A DNA stretch of 64,000 nt from Flavobacterium piscis (GCF_001686925.1 NZ_LVEN01000027.1:62001-126000); one strand, 5' to 3'; counted from the stretch's first letter, positions 32,757 through 41,971 are shown. Numbers and translations: made by a program. The notes: generated by a model from the sequence alone, not told the origin.

Positions 32757-33677
32757 ATGTCGAAAGAGATAGAAGACCGGATTGAAAAGTTGCCTTTAGT
32801 ACGCAATTTGGCTCGACTTTTAAAAAAAATAAAGCTGCCTTGGCTGGAAGGTTTTTCGCTGTATGATTTGCTCGAAATGTATACTTTAGGAATTCTTGAA
32901 GGAGCATTTTCTTATCATGCGAGTGCGGTATCTTTTAGTTTTTTCATGGCCTTATTTCCTTTTACATTATTTATTCTAAACTTAATTCCGTTTATTCCGA
33001 TAGATAATTTTCAGGGAGATTTTTTGCTGTTTGTGCAGCAAAGTGTTCCGCCCAATACGTACGATGCGATTAATAAAATTATCAGTGATATTTTAAATAA
33101 TAGTCATTCCGGATTGTTATCATCGGGATTTTTACTTTCGATTTTTTTGATGGCAAATGGTATTAACGGAATCCTTAGTGGTTTTGAATCGTCTAAACAC
33201 GTTTTTGATAAACGCGGTTGGTTTAGTCAATATTTAGTAGCGCTGGCCATTTCACTTGTTATGACTATTATACTATTTGTAACAGTGGCAACAATTGTTG
33301 TTTTTGAGGTGTTTATTCAAAAAACAATTATTCAGGATGTATTGAGCGATCGTATTCCTCTGATTATTTTGGGTCGATATTTGTTTGTTGTTTTAATGAT
33401 TTTGATAACAACTTCAATATTATTGCGTTATGGTACAAAGCAATATAATAAAGTACCTTTTATAAGCATAGGATCTGTTTTTACGACCATATTAATTGTT
33501 ATATCTTCGTTCTTTTTTGGGATTTGGGTTATAAAATTCTCAAAATACAACGAACTTTACGGCTCAATTGGTACATTATTGATTCTAATGTTTTATATTT
33601 GGATAAACTGTATGATTCTGCTTTTAGGGTTCGAATTGAATGCTTCTATCAGAAAATTAAAACAAAAAAACAAATAA
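32757..33677 (+). CDS. YihY/BrkB-family membrane protein
   Basis: The 306-residue protein has six membrane segments with the family layout: SYHASAVSFSFFMALFPF in helix 1, ESSKHVFDKRGW after helix 2, and GSIGTLLILMFYIWINCMIL in the last pair. Its earlier name RNase BN was a misassignment; a transport or envelope role is likely but unproven. DUF2147 follows 4 bases later. Confidence 0.9.
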   Translation: MSKEIEDRIEKLPLVRNLARLLKKIKLPWLEGFSLYDLLEMYTLGILEGAFSYHASAVSFSFFMALFPFTLFILNLIPFIPIDNFQGDFLLFVQQSVPPNTYDAINKIISDILNNSHSGLLSSGFLLSIFLMANGINGILSGFESSKHVFDKRGWFSQYLVALAISLVMTIILFVTVATIVVFEVFIQKTIIQDVLSDRIPLIILGRYLFVVLMILITTSILLRYGTKQYNKVPFISIGSVFTTILIVISSFFFGIWVIKFSKYNELYGSIGTLLILMFYIWINCMILLLGFELNASIRKLKQKNK

Positions 33678-33681
33678 TATT

Positions 33682-34110
33682 ATGAAAAATTGGATGTTAA
33701 CTATTGGTGTGTTTTTCTTTGCATTGAGCATTCAGGCTCAAAGTGTTATTGGGAAATGGAAAACAATTGACGATGAAACCGGAGAAGCAAAATCTGTTGT
33801 AGAGATTTACGAAAAATCAGGAAAAGTGTATGGTAAAGTTGTAGAGATACTTCGCGCCGATCATAAAAAAGATGTTTGTACAAAATGTGAAGGAGCAGAT
33901 AAAAACAAACCAATTTTAGGTTTAAATATTATTAACGGACTTAAAAAAGATGGTGATGAATATAGCGGAGGAACTATTTTTGACCCTACAAGTGGTAAAA
34001 AATACAAATGTTATATAACACTTGAATCTGCGGATAAACTTAAATTACGTGGTTATGTTGGAATTTCTATTATGGGAAGAACACAATACTGGACGAGAGT
34101 GAAGAATTAA
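33682..34110 (+). CDS. DUF2147 family secreted protein
   Basis: A signal peptide (ending SIQAQ) precedes a small lipocalin-like beta barrel: VIGKWKTIDDETGEAKS at the start and LRGYVGISIMGRTQYWTR at the end are family features. Two Cys (CTKCEG) lie in a loop. Function is unknown. It is 4 bases after brkB and 15 bases before the metallo-beta-lactamase, suggesting one transcript. Confidence 0.88.
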   Translation: MKNWMLTIGVFFFALSIQAQSVIGKWKTIDDETGEAKSVVEIYEKSGKVYGKVVEILRADHKKDVCTKCEGADKNKPILGLNIINGLKKDGDEYSGGTIFDPTSGKKYKCYITLESADKLKLRGYVGISIMGRTQYWTRVKN

Positions 34111-34125
34111 TTTTATTAAAATATA

Positions 34126-34860
34126 ATGCGAAAGTTAGCATCAATACTTTTATTGTTGGGAATATTATCCAATAGTTTCGGACAATCTAAGAATTCGCCA
34201 TTACAAATAAGTCATCTTACAGGTGACTTTTATGTTTATAAAACGTTTCATGATTATAAAGGAACGCTGATTTCTGCAAACGCACTGTATCTGGTTACCA
34301 ATAAAGGAGTTGTGTTGTTTGATGCTCCTTGGGATAAAACCCAGTTTCAGCCATTGTTAGACAGTATTAAGGCAAAACATCATAAAGAGGTTGTGATGCA
34401 TTTTGCAACACATTCTCATGAAGACAGGGCAGGAGGTTTGGATTTTTACAGACAAAAAGGAATTAAAACCTATACTATAAAATTAACAGACGAGATTCTG
34501 CAGAAAAACAACGAAAAAAGAGCTCAGTTTATAATTCCTAACGATACAACTTTTACAGTTGGTCAGCACGCTTTCGAGGTTTATTATCCTGGTAAAGGCC
34601 ATGCGGTAGATAATATAGTGGTTTGGTTTAATAAAGAAAAAATACTTTACGGAGGCTGCTTTATCAAAAGTACAGAAGCTACAGATTTAGGATATTTAGG
34701 TGATGCCGATGTAAAAGACTGGGAAAAGTCCATTAAAAAGGTACAGACAAAATTTAAAAATCCTAAATATATTATTACGGGGCATGACGACTGGAGAGAT
34801 CTGAATTCTTTAAATCATACTTTAAAATTAGTGAAGGAATTTAATGCAGCCCAGCACTGA
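34126..34860 (+). CDS. Subclass B1 metallo-beta-lactamase
   Basis: The 244-residue protein has a signal peptide (about 1-19) and the full B1 metal site: His96, His98 and Asp100 (ATHSHEDRAGG), His159 (GKGHAVDN), Cys178 (YGGCFIKS) and His220 (ITGHDDW). GGCFIKSTEATDLGYLGDAD is the B1 signature, including the Lys that contacts the substrate carboxylate. It resembles chromosomal flavobacterial enzymes of the JOHN/IND/BlaB type and should hydrolyse penicillins and carbapenems; spectrum is inferred. It sits in a housekeeping run, with no mobile element nearby, so it is probably intrinsic. Confidence 0.92.
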   Translation: MRKLASILLLLGILSNSFGQSKNSPLQISHLTGDFYVYKTFHDYKGTLISANALYLVTNKGVVLFDAPWDKTQFQPLLDSIKAKHHKEVVMHFATHSHEDRAGGLDFYRQKGIKTYTIKLTDEILQKNNEKRAQFIIPNDTTFTVGQHAFEVYYPGKGHAVDNIVVWFNKEKILYGGCFIKSTEATDLGYLGDADVKDWEKSIKKVQTKFKNPKYIITGHDDWRDLNSLNHTLKLVKEFNAAQH

Positions 34861-34912
34861 TTATTGTGAATGTTTCTTTAATTGGTATTAGATAAAATAG
34901 CTTAATTTTGCT

Positions 34913-34920
34913 TATATTTG
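34913..34920 (+). promoter_or_regulatory. -7 promoter element of the toxin-antitoxin pair
   Basis: TATATTTG matches TAnnTTTG 25 bases before the chosen antitoxin start, arguing against any start upstream of 34927. Confidence 0.5.
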
Positions 34921-34944
34921 AAAACTAATTTAATTAGATTTAAA

Positions 34945-35181
34945 ATGACAATAACGGATAAAAATATACTTGAAAGCTACTCAGATTTATTTGAGGGGCT
35001 AAGTTTTTCGAATAAACTAGAACTGATCGAAAGACTTACAAAATCTTTAAAAGTTGCTAAATCTAAAGAGAATAATTTTTATAAGTCTTTTGGCGCATTT
35101 TCTTCTGAAAAATCTGCAGAGGAAATTGTTTCTGAAATTAAATCTAACAGAAAATTTAAAAACACTGAAATTAAATTTTAA
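34945..35181 (+). CDS. Probable antitoxin of a VapBC-like pair
   Basis: The 78-residue protein is helical and charged; I see no AbrB, RHH or Phd motif with certainty. Its C-terminal third is basic (EIVSEIKSNRKFKNTEIKF), the part that would wrap a PIN toxin. Its stop codon overlaps the toxin start by one base (TAATG), the classic TA arrangement. I take the ATG at 34945; a TTG at 34918 overlaps the promoter element. The antitoxin label rests mainly on the neighbour. Confidence 0.65.
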   Translation: MTITDKNILESYSDLFEGLSFSNKLELIERLTKSLKVAKSKENNFYKSFGAFSSEKSAEEIVSEIKSNRKFKNTEIKF

Positions 35182-35585
35182 TGAGATATTTACTTGATAC
35201 AAGCATTTGTGTTTTCTTTTTAAGAGGAAGATTGAATCTTGATAAAATAGTAAAAGAAGTTGGATTGGATAACTGTTATATTTCTGAAATCACAGTTGCA
35301 GAACTTCGATTTGGTGCTGAAAATAGTGATGATCCAATAAAATCGAATAAAGCCGTCGATGTTTTTTTAAAAGGTTTAGCTATTATTCCAATTTTTGGCT
35401 CGATTAAAAGATATGCAATCGAAAAAGTACGGCTTAGAAAAATTGGAAAGCCAATAAATGATGAATTTGATCTTTTAATAGGTGTAACTGCAATTGAAAA
35501 TCAATTAATCTTGGTTACTGATAATACGAAAGATTTTAAACTTTTAAACGGAATTCAAATGGAGAATTGGTTTGAAAGAGTCTAA
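35181..35585 (+). CDS. vapC: VapC-type PIN-domain ribonuclease toxin
   Basis: The 134-residue PIN domain has the acidic metal site: Asp6 (YLLDTSI), Glu41 (VAELRFG), Asp97 (NDEFDLLIG; Asp94 is also near) and Asp114 (LVTDNTKDF). VapC toxins cleave tRNA or rRNA. It overlaps the antitoxin by one base and is followed by priA. Domain assignment is firm; the target is unknown. Confidence 0.85.
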   Translation: MRYLLDTSICVFFLRGRLNLDKIVKEVGLDNCYISEITVAELRFGAENSDDPIKSNKAVDVFLKGLAIIPIFGSIKRYAIEKVRLRKIGKPINDEFDLLIGVTAIENQLILVTDNTKDFKLLNGIQMENWFERV

Positions 35586-35639
35586 ATTTTTCTTATTGAT
35601 TTTTTTCAGATAGTTTTCTAAATCCTATAAAATATCTAC

Positions 35640-38090
35640 ATGTTTTTTGTCGAAGTTGTTCTACCGCTTTCTTTAGCCAAAACCTTTACTTATCGTATTT
35701 CTGAGGCCGAATTTCATTTCATTAAAAAAGGAATGCGGGTTGCGGTGCCTTTTGGTAAAAGTAAAATTTACACCGGGTTGGTTATTGATATTCATCAAAA
35801 TGAACCGAGTTTGTATGATGCTAAAGAAATTCATCAGATATTAGACGAAAAACCTATTGCGACCGAAATCCAGATCAAACACTGGCTTTGGGTGGCAACT
35901 TATTATATGTGCGGCATTGGCGATGTATATCGTGGTGCTTTTCCCACCGGATTATTGCTGGAAAGTGAAACAGTAGTATCGCATAAGACGGATACGCTAG
36001 TAAATGATTCTGAACTTTCTGATGATGAATTTTTGATTTACGAAGCCTTGCATCATCAGAGTTCGCTTAAGGTTGGGGAAATTGTTTCTATTTTGAACAA
36101 AAAGAATATTTTTCCGATTCTTCAAAAACTAATTGCAAAAGATATTATTGTTTTAGAAGAAGAAATAAAAGAAAGTTATAAGCCAAAATTGGTTCGGTAT
36201 GTAAAGCTACATGCAAAATACGAATCAGATAATGGTTTGGGAGAATTGCTGGAAGTTTTAAAAAGTGCTAATAAACAAAAGGAAATTGTTTTGGCTTATT
36301 TTCAAATAATGGCTTCTGAAAAGAAACCCATCACTGTCAAAAAACTGGTTGAGGTTTCGAATTCAACTTCAACTACGGTAAAAGCTCTAATTGATAAAGA
36401 AATTTTCGAAGAATATCTTTTGCAGCAAGATCGTGTTTCATTTTCCGGACAGGCAACTGAGAAGCAACTGTTGTTGAGTGAAGCTCAGAATACTGCTTTT
36501 GAATCGATTAAAAATAGTTTTTTAGATAAAGAAGTTTGTTTGCTCCACGGCGTTACATCCAGCGGAAAAACAGAAATTTATATCAAATTAATCGAAGAAT
36601 ATTTATTGACAGGAAAACAAGTTTTGTATTTGTTGCCGGAAATTGCGCTTACCACTCAATTAGTCTCTCGTTTACGTCTTCATTTTGGCGATAAAGTAGC
36701 AATTTTTCATTCTAAATACAGTAATAATGAAAGAGTTGAGGTTTGGAAACAAACACTCGAAAATTCAACAAAAGCCCAAATTGTAATAGGAGCAAGGTCG
36801 GCTTTGTTTCTTCCGTTTGAGAACTTAGGTTTGCTAATTGTTGACGAAGAGCACGAGCAGACGTTTAAGCAAACGGATCCTGCACCAAGATATCACGCCA
36901 GGGATTCGGCTATTGTTTTGGCTAATTTTCATAATGCAAAAGTTTTACTGGGATCAGCAACACCAAGTATCGAAACGTATTTTAATACACAAACAGATAA
37001 ATACGGGTTGGTTACGCTTACAGAGCGTTATAATGATGTTCGAATGCCAGAAGTGCTTTTAGTCGATTTAAAAGACAAGCATTTTAGAAAACGAATGACA
37101 GGACATTTTAGTGATCTTTTAATTGAAGAAATTGCAGAGGCTTTGTCTTTAGGCGAGCAGGTGATTTTATTTCAAAACAGACGTGGATATTCACCTATAA
37201 TAGAATGTATGACTTGCGGGCACGTGCCGCATTGTCAGCAATGCGATGTGAGTCTGACTTTTCATAAACATAAAAATCAATTGCGTTGTCATTATTGTGG
37301 ATATTCTATTGCAAAACCAACGCATTGCCATAGTTGTTCAAGTATTGATTTAACGACCAAAGGTTTTGGTACAGAGCAAATAGAGCAAGAGTTAGTAGCG
37401 CTTTTCCCGAAAGCCAAAACAGGCAGAATGGATCAGGATACGACTCGCGGAAAGTTTGGTTTTGAAAAAATAATTGATTCGTTTAAAAACCGTGAAGTTG
37501 ATATTTTGGTAGGAACACAGATGCTGGCCAAAGGTTTAGATTTTGATAACGTAAGTCTGGTTGGGATTATGAATGCAGATAATATGCTGCATCATCCTGA
37601 TTTCAGGGCTTTTGAGCGCAGTTTTCAAATGATGACGCAGGTAGCAGGAAGAGCGGGGAGGTCAGAGAAACAGGGAAAAGTAGTTATTCAAACTTATAAT
37701 CCAAATCATAATACAATTCAACAAGTTACAAACCATAATTATATAGGTATGTATAAGGAGCAATTGTACGATCGCCAGATTTATAAATATCCGCCGTATT
37801 TCAGGATTATAAAACTAACATTGAAACACCGTGAATTTGAAAAACTGAAAGAAGGTTCGATGTGGTTGTATCAGGTTTTAAGTCAAAATTTGGGTATTCC
37901 GGTTTTAGGGCCAGAGGAACCAGCAATTAGCAGGATCAGGAATGAATATATCAGAACAATTCTGATTAAGATTCCGAATAATATGCCTTTAGCAGGCACA
38001 AAAAAAACTATTCAGAAAATGTTGAATAGTTTTGAGGCTGTTGCTCAGTACAGAGCTATAAAGGTTATTGCGAATGTCGATTTCTATTAA
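35640..38090 (+). CDS. priA: Primosomal replication restart helicase PriA
   Basis: PriA reloads the replisome at stalled forks. An N-terminal DNA-binding domain precedes the helicase core with Walker A (VTSSGKTEIY, about 303-312) and DEEH (residues 402-405), followed by two C4-type zinc pairs (CMTCGHVPHCQQC, CHYCG, CHSC, about 520-570) and GTQMLAKGLDF. The 816-residue length is normal. Its stop codon lies one base from the convergent LytTR gene. Confidence 0.96.
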   Translation: MFFVEVVLPLSLAKTFTYRISEAEFHFIKKGMRVAVPFGKSKIYTGLVIDIHQNEPSLYDAKEIHQILDEKPIATEIQIKHWLWVATYYMCGIGDVYRGAFPTGLLLESETVVSHKTDTLVNDSELSDDEFLIYEALHHQSSLKVGEIVSILNKKNIFPILQKLIAKDIIVLEEEIKESYKPKLVRYVKLHAKYESDNGLGELLEVLKSANKQKEIVLAYFQIMASEKKPITVKKLVEVSNSTSTTVKALIDKEIFEEYLLQQDRVSFSGQATEKQLLLSEAQNTAFESIKNSFLDKEVCLLHGVTSSGKTEIYIKLIEEYLLTGKQVLYLLPEIALTTQLVSRLRLHFGDKVAIFHSKYSNNERVEVWKQTLENSTKAQIVIGARSALFLPFENLGLLIVDEEHEQTFKQTDPAPRYHARDSAIVLANFHNAKVLLGSATPSIETYFNTQTDKYGLVTLTERYNDVRMPEVLLVDLKDKHFRKRMTGHFSDLLIEEIAEALSLGEQVILFQNRRGYSPIIECMTCGHVPHCQQCDVSLTFHKHKNQLRCHYCGYSIAKPTHCHSCSSIDLTTKGFGTEQIEQELVALFPKAKTGRMDQDTTRGKFGFEKIIDSFKNREVDILVGTQMLAKGLDFDNVSLVGIMNADNMLHHPDFRAFERSFQMMTQVAGRAGRSEKQGKVVIQTYNPNHNTIQQVTNHNYIGMYKEQLYDRQIYKYPPYFRIIKLTLKHREFEKLKEGSMWLYQVLSQNLGIPVLGPEEPAISRIRNEYIRTILIKIPNNMPLAGTKKTIQKMLNSFEAVAQYRAIKVIANVDFY

Positions 38091-38091
38091 A

Positions 38092-38790
38092 TTATGATGA
38101 CGTTGATAGTGCCTTGACTAAATCTTCTTTTTTATTTCGGCTAAGCGGAATTTTGGTAATGCCAATTTCGGCAAACTTACTATTAAAACGCTCTACCTTA
38201 TCAATGTTGATAATATAAGACTTGTGTACGCGAATAAATTTGTCTTTTGATAAATCGTTTTCAAAAGATTTCATTGTAGACAGCACTAAATTACTATCAT
38301 CCTCGGTAACCACTCTTACATAATCCCCAAAAGCTTCAATCCATTTGATTTTTGCTGTAAAAATTTTAAGTTTTTTAAGGTTGCTCTTGATGAATATGTG
38401 TTCGCCTTCTTCTTCTTTTACATCTTTTTTAAGCAAATGCATGTCTATCGCTCTTTTTACAGAAGCATTAAAGCGATCTACCGCAATGGGTTTTTGCAAA
38501 TAATCAGTAGCGTCATAATCGAACGCTTTTAAAGCATACTCTGCTTTCGAAGTAATAAATATAATTTGCGGCTTAGATTTTAAGCCGTCAAGAAAATCAA
38601 ATCCATTAATAACAGGCATTTCTATATCAAGAAAAATTAAGTCGATATTATTTAGAGAAATACAGCTCTTTGCTTCTATTGCATTAGAAAAATCCCCGAT
38701 TAAGTGCAAACCTGGGTGATTATTAACTAATTTTGCAATAATGGTCCTTTGTATAGAACTATCATCTACAACAACACAGTTTAGTTTCAT
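38092..38790 (-). CDS. LytTR-family response regulator
   Basis: The receiver domain has acidic Asp9/Asp10, phosphoacceptor Asp55 (LIFLDIEMP) and Lys100 (YLQKP). A LytTR DNA-binding domain (about 130-232) follows, with KIKWIEAFGDYVRV and FIRVHKSYIIN. Such regulators are usually paired with a membrane HisKA_7TM or LytS-type kinase, none of which is in this window. It converges on priA with a one-base gap and no terminator visible between them. Confidence 0.92.
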   Translation of the reverse strand: MKLNCVVVDDSSIQRTIIAKLVNNHPGLHLIGDFSNAIEAKSCISLNNIDLIFLDIEMPVINGFDFLDGLKSKPQIIFITSKAEYALKAFDYDATDYLQKPIAVDRFNASVKRAIDMHLLKKDVKEEEGEHIFIKSNLKKLKIFTAKIKWIEAFGDYVRVVTEDDSNLVLSTMKSFENDLSKDKFIRVHKSYIINIDKVERFNSKFAEIGITKIPLSRNKKEDLVKALSTSS

Positions 38791-38906
38791 AACATTAAGA
38801 TTTAGAATAAATTCAGGATAGCAGTAGTAAATGTATTATTTTTTTGTAAAAAAAACTAAAATCAGCCTGCATTTTTTACATTACAACGAATAAAAGCAAA
38901 AAAGTG

Positions 38907-38936
38907 TTGTATATATAAATTAAATGGTTACTTTTG
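38907..38936 (+). promoter_or_regulatory. Promoter of the rpsF-rpsR-rplI operon
   Basis: TTG (38907-38909), 19 bases, then TACTTTTG (38929-38936): a textbook Bacteroidota promoter. The transcript should start near 38943, leaving a leader of about 25 bases before rpsF. Confidence 0.85.
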
Positions 38937-38967
38937 CACCCAATTTTAACAAATAAATATTATATTT

Positions 38968-39309
38968 ATGAATCATTATGAAACTGTTTTCATTTTAAAT
39001 CCCGTTTTATCTGAGGTTCAGGTGAAGGAAACAGTAACGAAATTTGAAGAATTTCTTACTAGTAGAGGAGCTGAAATGGTATCGAAAGAGGATTGGGGTC
39101 TGAAAAAAATGGCTTACGAAATCCAAAACAAAAAAAGTGGTTTTTACCATTTATTCGAATTCAAAGTAGCTGGAGAAGTTCTAATTGCTTTTGAAACTGA
39201 ATTTAGACGTGACGAAAGAGTTATGCGTTTCTTAACTGTAAGTTTAGACAAACATGCTATTTCATGGGCTGAAAGAAGAAGAGCCAAATTAAAATCTACT
39301 AAAGCTTAA
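38968..39309 (+). CDS. rpsF: 30S ribosomal protein S6
   Basis: The 113-residue protein begins [16 protein letters not shown] and contains [20 protein letters not shown], typical of S6, which binds S18 on the 30S platform. It is first in the rpsF-rpsR-rplI operon, with rpsR 5 bases downstream. Confidence 0.97.
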
Positions 39310-39314
39310 TTATT

Positions 39315-39611
39315 ATGTCTACAATAGAGCAATCTGCAAAAGGAAAAAAAGACGGAGATATCAGATATTTAACGCCTTTAAACATTGAAACTAACAAAAC
39401 TAAAAAGTACTGTCGTTTCAAAAAATCAGGAATCAAGTATATCGATTATAAAGATGCTGATTTCTTATTGAAATTCGTTAATGAGCAAGGAAAAATTCTT
39501 CCTCGTCGTTTAACTGGAACTTCATTGAAATACCAAAGAAAAGTTTCTGTAGCTGTAAAAAGAGCACGTCACTTAGCTTTAATGCCATACGTGGCCGATT
39601 TATTAAAATAA
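39315..39611 (+). CDS. rpsR: 30S ribosomal protein S18
   Basis: The 98-residue protein shows S18 features: [17 protein letters not shown] near the middle and [20 protein letters not shown] in the rRNA-binding half, ending in [14 protein letters not shown]. It partners S6. Confidence 0.97.
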
Positions 39612-39624
39612 TATTAAAAGAATA

Positions 39625-39677
39625 GTTGTTGGTTTCCGGTAAGATGGAACCTAACTTCTCAAATAAAGGACAACAAC
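39625..39677 (+). promoter_or_regulatory. Possible structured leader of rplI
   Basis: GTTGTTG (39625-39631) is the exact reverse complement of CAACAAC (39671-39677), the seven bases directly before the rplI ATG; an inner GGTTTCC / GGAACC pair lies between them. The stem would close right at the start codon and could control L9 translation. Confidence 0.4.
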
Positions 39678-40118
39678 ATGGAACTTATTTTAAAACAAGA
39701 CGTACAGAATCTAGGATTTAAAGATGATGTAGTTACTGTAAAAGCTGGTTACGGACGTAACTTTTTAATTCCTCAAGGTTTTGCTGCTTTAGCAACTCCT
39801 TCTGCTAAAAAAGTTTTGGCTGAAAACCTAAAACAAAGAGCTCACAAAGAAGCTAAAGTTGTTGCTGATGCAAAAGCGTTAGCTGAAACTTTAAAAGCGA
39901 TTGAAATTAAACTTTTCGCAAAAGCAGGTGGTGAAAAATTATTCGGTTCAATCACGAATATTGATATCGCTGAAGCTTTAGCTAAAGGTGGACAAGTAAT
40001 CGATAGAAAATTCATCACTAGCGGTATCGTTAAACGTACTGGTAAATACACTGCAAATGTGCGTTTACACAGAGATGTAATCGTTGAATTACCATACGAA
40101 ATTGTTGCTGAAAAGTAA
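39678..40118 (+). CDS. rplI: 50S ribosomal protein L9
   Basis: The 146-residue protein begins MELILKQDVQNLGFKDDVV and has VKAGYGRNFLIPQGFA, the L9 N-domain signature, then the long helix and the C-domain ending VELPYEIVAEK. L9 binds 23S rRNA domain V near the L1 stalk. It is last in the operon and followed by a terminator. Confidence 0.97.
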   Translation: MELILKQDVQNLGFKDDVVTVKAGYGRNFLIPQGFAALATPSAKKVLAENLKQRAHKEAKVVADAKALAETLKAIEIKLFAKAGGEKLFGSITNIDIAEALAKGGQVIDRKFITSGIVKRTGKYTANVRLHRDVIVELPYEIVAEK

Positions 40119-40136
40119 TCGTTTTTTATATGATAC

Positions 40137-40166
40137 AAAAATCCCGATGCGAATCGGGATTTTTTT
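40137..40166 (+). terminator. Terminator of the rpsF operon
   Basis: The stem ATCCCGAT / ATCGGGAT with a GCGA loop is followed by a run of T, 22 bases after the rplI stop. Confidence 0.9.
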
Positions 40167-40261
40167 GTTTAAAAGAAATAATAATTAATCAGACTTAAAG
40201 TTATTTGCGCAAAGCATCTTGCTTAAAGCATATAGCGTAAGGCATAAAGCCTAAAAAGAAA

Positions 40262-40735
40262 ATGAAGTACGCAAGATTAACAAAAGAGCAATTTGATGAA
40301 TTGCACGCAGAATTCGCTAATTTTTTAGCTACACAAACTATTGATAAGGCAGAGTGGGATTCTATTAAAATAAATAAGCCGGAAGTGGCTGAACAAGAAC
40401 TGGATGTTTTCTCCGATTTAATTTGGGAAGGTGTGTTGTCAAGAGCGGAGTATTTAGAGCATTTCTCCAGGAATCATATTTTCCTGTTCAAGTGTTTTGA
40501 AAAAGATGTACAATCTATAGTTTTAAAGTCATTGGTTCCTGAAACTGATTTTCTTACCAAAGACGGATTGCAATGGTTAAGTGATAATATGTTTACAGAA
40601 AACATAGAAATGAAAGTAGGAAAAAAAGTATTTACAGAAGACAGAAATGCTTCTATTTTTGAATTGATCCAACAAGGAGCTTTTTTAAGCGATGGACAGT
40701 TATTTACTCAAATTAATACTATTATCGAGTCTTAA
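40262..40735 (+). CDS. Conserved flavobacterial protein (DUF6495-like)
   Basis: The 157-residue soluble, acidic protein begins MKYARLTKEQFDELHAEFAN and contains EVAEQELDVFSDLIWEGVLS, stretches I recall from a small family called DUF6495 that often lies near ribosomal genes. No catalytic motif is seen; function is unknown. A terminator follows. Confidence 0.7.
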   Translation: MKYARLTKEQFDELHAEFANFLATQTIDKAEWDSIKINKPEVAEQELDVFSDLIWEGVLSRAEYLEHFSRNHIFLFKCFEKDVQSIVLKSLVPETDFLTKDGLQWLSDNMFTENIEMKVGKKVFTEDRNASIFELIQQGAFLSDGQLFTQINTIIES

Positions 40736-40755
40736 TTTTACAAAATATATTTTTT

Positions 40756-40796
40756 AAAAGGTAAATAATTGATCTCTAATTATTTGCCTTTTTTTT
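40756..40796 (+). terminator. Terminator after the DUF6495-like gene
   Basis: AAAGGTAAATAATT pairs with AATTATTTGCCTTT (one G:G mismatch region tolerated) around a 7-base loop, followed by a T-run. Confidence 0.8.
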
Positions 40797-41971
40797 ATTA
40801 TTTTAACTTTTGTTTAAACTTTTATTCTTTTTTGACCCCGTATTTTTACTCGTTTTTTTTGAATAGTGTAAAGAATTCTTCTTTAGTAAATAAAATGTAG
40901 GTTTTGCTTTTCAAATTAACTTTTTTCTTTGTGTTTTAATCGAATATTAACCATTAAAAGTAATATAAAACTTACTTTGTACTTTTTTAACAAAAAATAA
41001 TTAGATTTTTTTATGATGTTTATAACATTCATTTTTATGTTAAAGCTGTAGGTTTTTCTGATGTTTCGATTGTTTTTTATGACTATTTTGTTTTTAAAAT
41101 TTAAAAAAATAAGAATTTTATGCTTGTTTTACATTTTTGTTTTTTCTAATTTTAGAATATGAAAGTTAAACAAAGCAGTTTTTTATTTTTTGAAATGCAT
41201 AAAAAGTGAGATGATTTTTATTGTTATTTTAATTGAAAAGCATTCTTCCTTGAAACTTTAATTGAAACTGAATATTTAAATAATAACTTAATTAATTCGC
41301 TTATGGAATTGACATTTACTCTCTTTATCAGGTTTGCATTAATTATTCCTATTATTTTGACTTTGTTTTTTATCTGTATCAGAATTAATCGATTTTTCTT
41401 GAAATCCGATTTTTTAATAAGTGCAAACTTTTTTCAACAATTTTATAGTTATACACGTTTTTTATTTTCAAAGCCCAATCGGAGTCTTTGTTGGTGAAGA
41501 CCTTTTTGTATTTAATATTTTTAAATCAGGAAGTGCTTCTTAATAAGCATAATGATTCAATTTTTAGAATTAATTCTAAAACAACAAAATTTACAGATTG
41601 CCTAATCAACTTTCTATAGATATTGAATCATACTATATATTAAGAATTCCCCCAGTTCTACTCAACTTAAATTTTCTTTTATGAAAATTAATCCTGCAAC
41701 AAATCACTCCTTCTGGAAGATTGATTCAGATCAATATTTCCTAAATTTTTCCGGACATTTTTTATTCTACAGGAATAAAAACTGCTCTTTAGTATACTTC
41801 GGTATACGCAATACGACATGATTTTTTTATCGAAATGCAGTTTACATTCTTAGTATACTACGAATTTAAATTTCATTTTAACTAGTTGATTTTATTGTTT
41901 TTAAGAATTGCCTAAGCATACGTGCTTATCGCAACAGGTATTTTATTGTCCATTTTCTAATCTTCCAAATT
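40797..41971. other. 1.2 kb very AT-rich spacer before the giant adhesin
   Basis: This is the longest gene-free stretch of the window. A 64-residue hydrophobic frame at 41303-41497 lacks any family and is probably noise. The last 230 bases hold a dyad/hairpin (41792-41807), a repeated TTAGTATACTNCG word and a TAAGCA/TGCTTA dyad at 41913-41928. I see no clear TTTG/TAnnTTTG pair. It is probably the regulatory region of the adhesin operon. Confidence 0.5.
41789..41862 (+). promoter_or_regulatory. Paired TTAGTATACTNCG boxes upstream of the adhesin
   Basis: TTAGTATACTTCG at 41789-41801 and TTAGTATACTACG at 41850-41862 are a direct repeat 61 bases apart. The first also forms a GTATAC-TTCG-GTATAC hairpin with a stable TTCG loop. 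They are plausible operator sites for a dimeric regulator. Confidence 0.4.

Noticed and set aside
41303..41497. A 64-residue frame with a hydrophobic N terminus in the long AT-rich spacer
   Set aside because: No family, no promoter or ribosome-binding site, and AT-rich DNA often gives such hydrophobic frames by chance.
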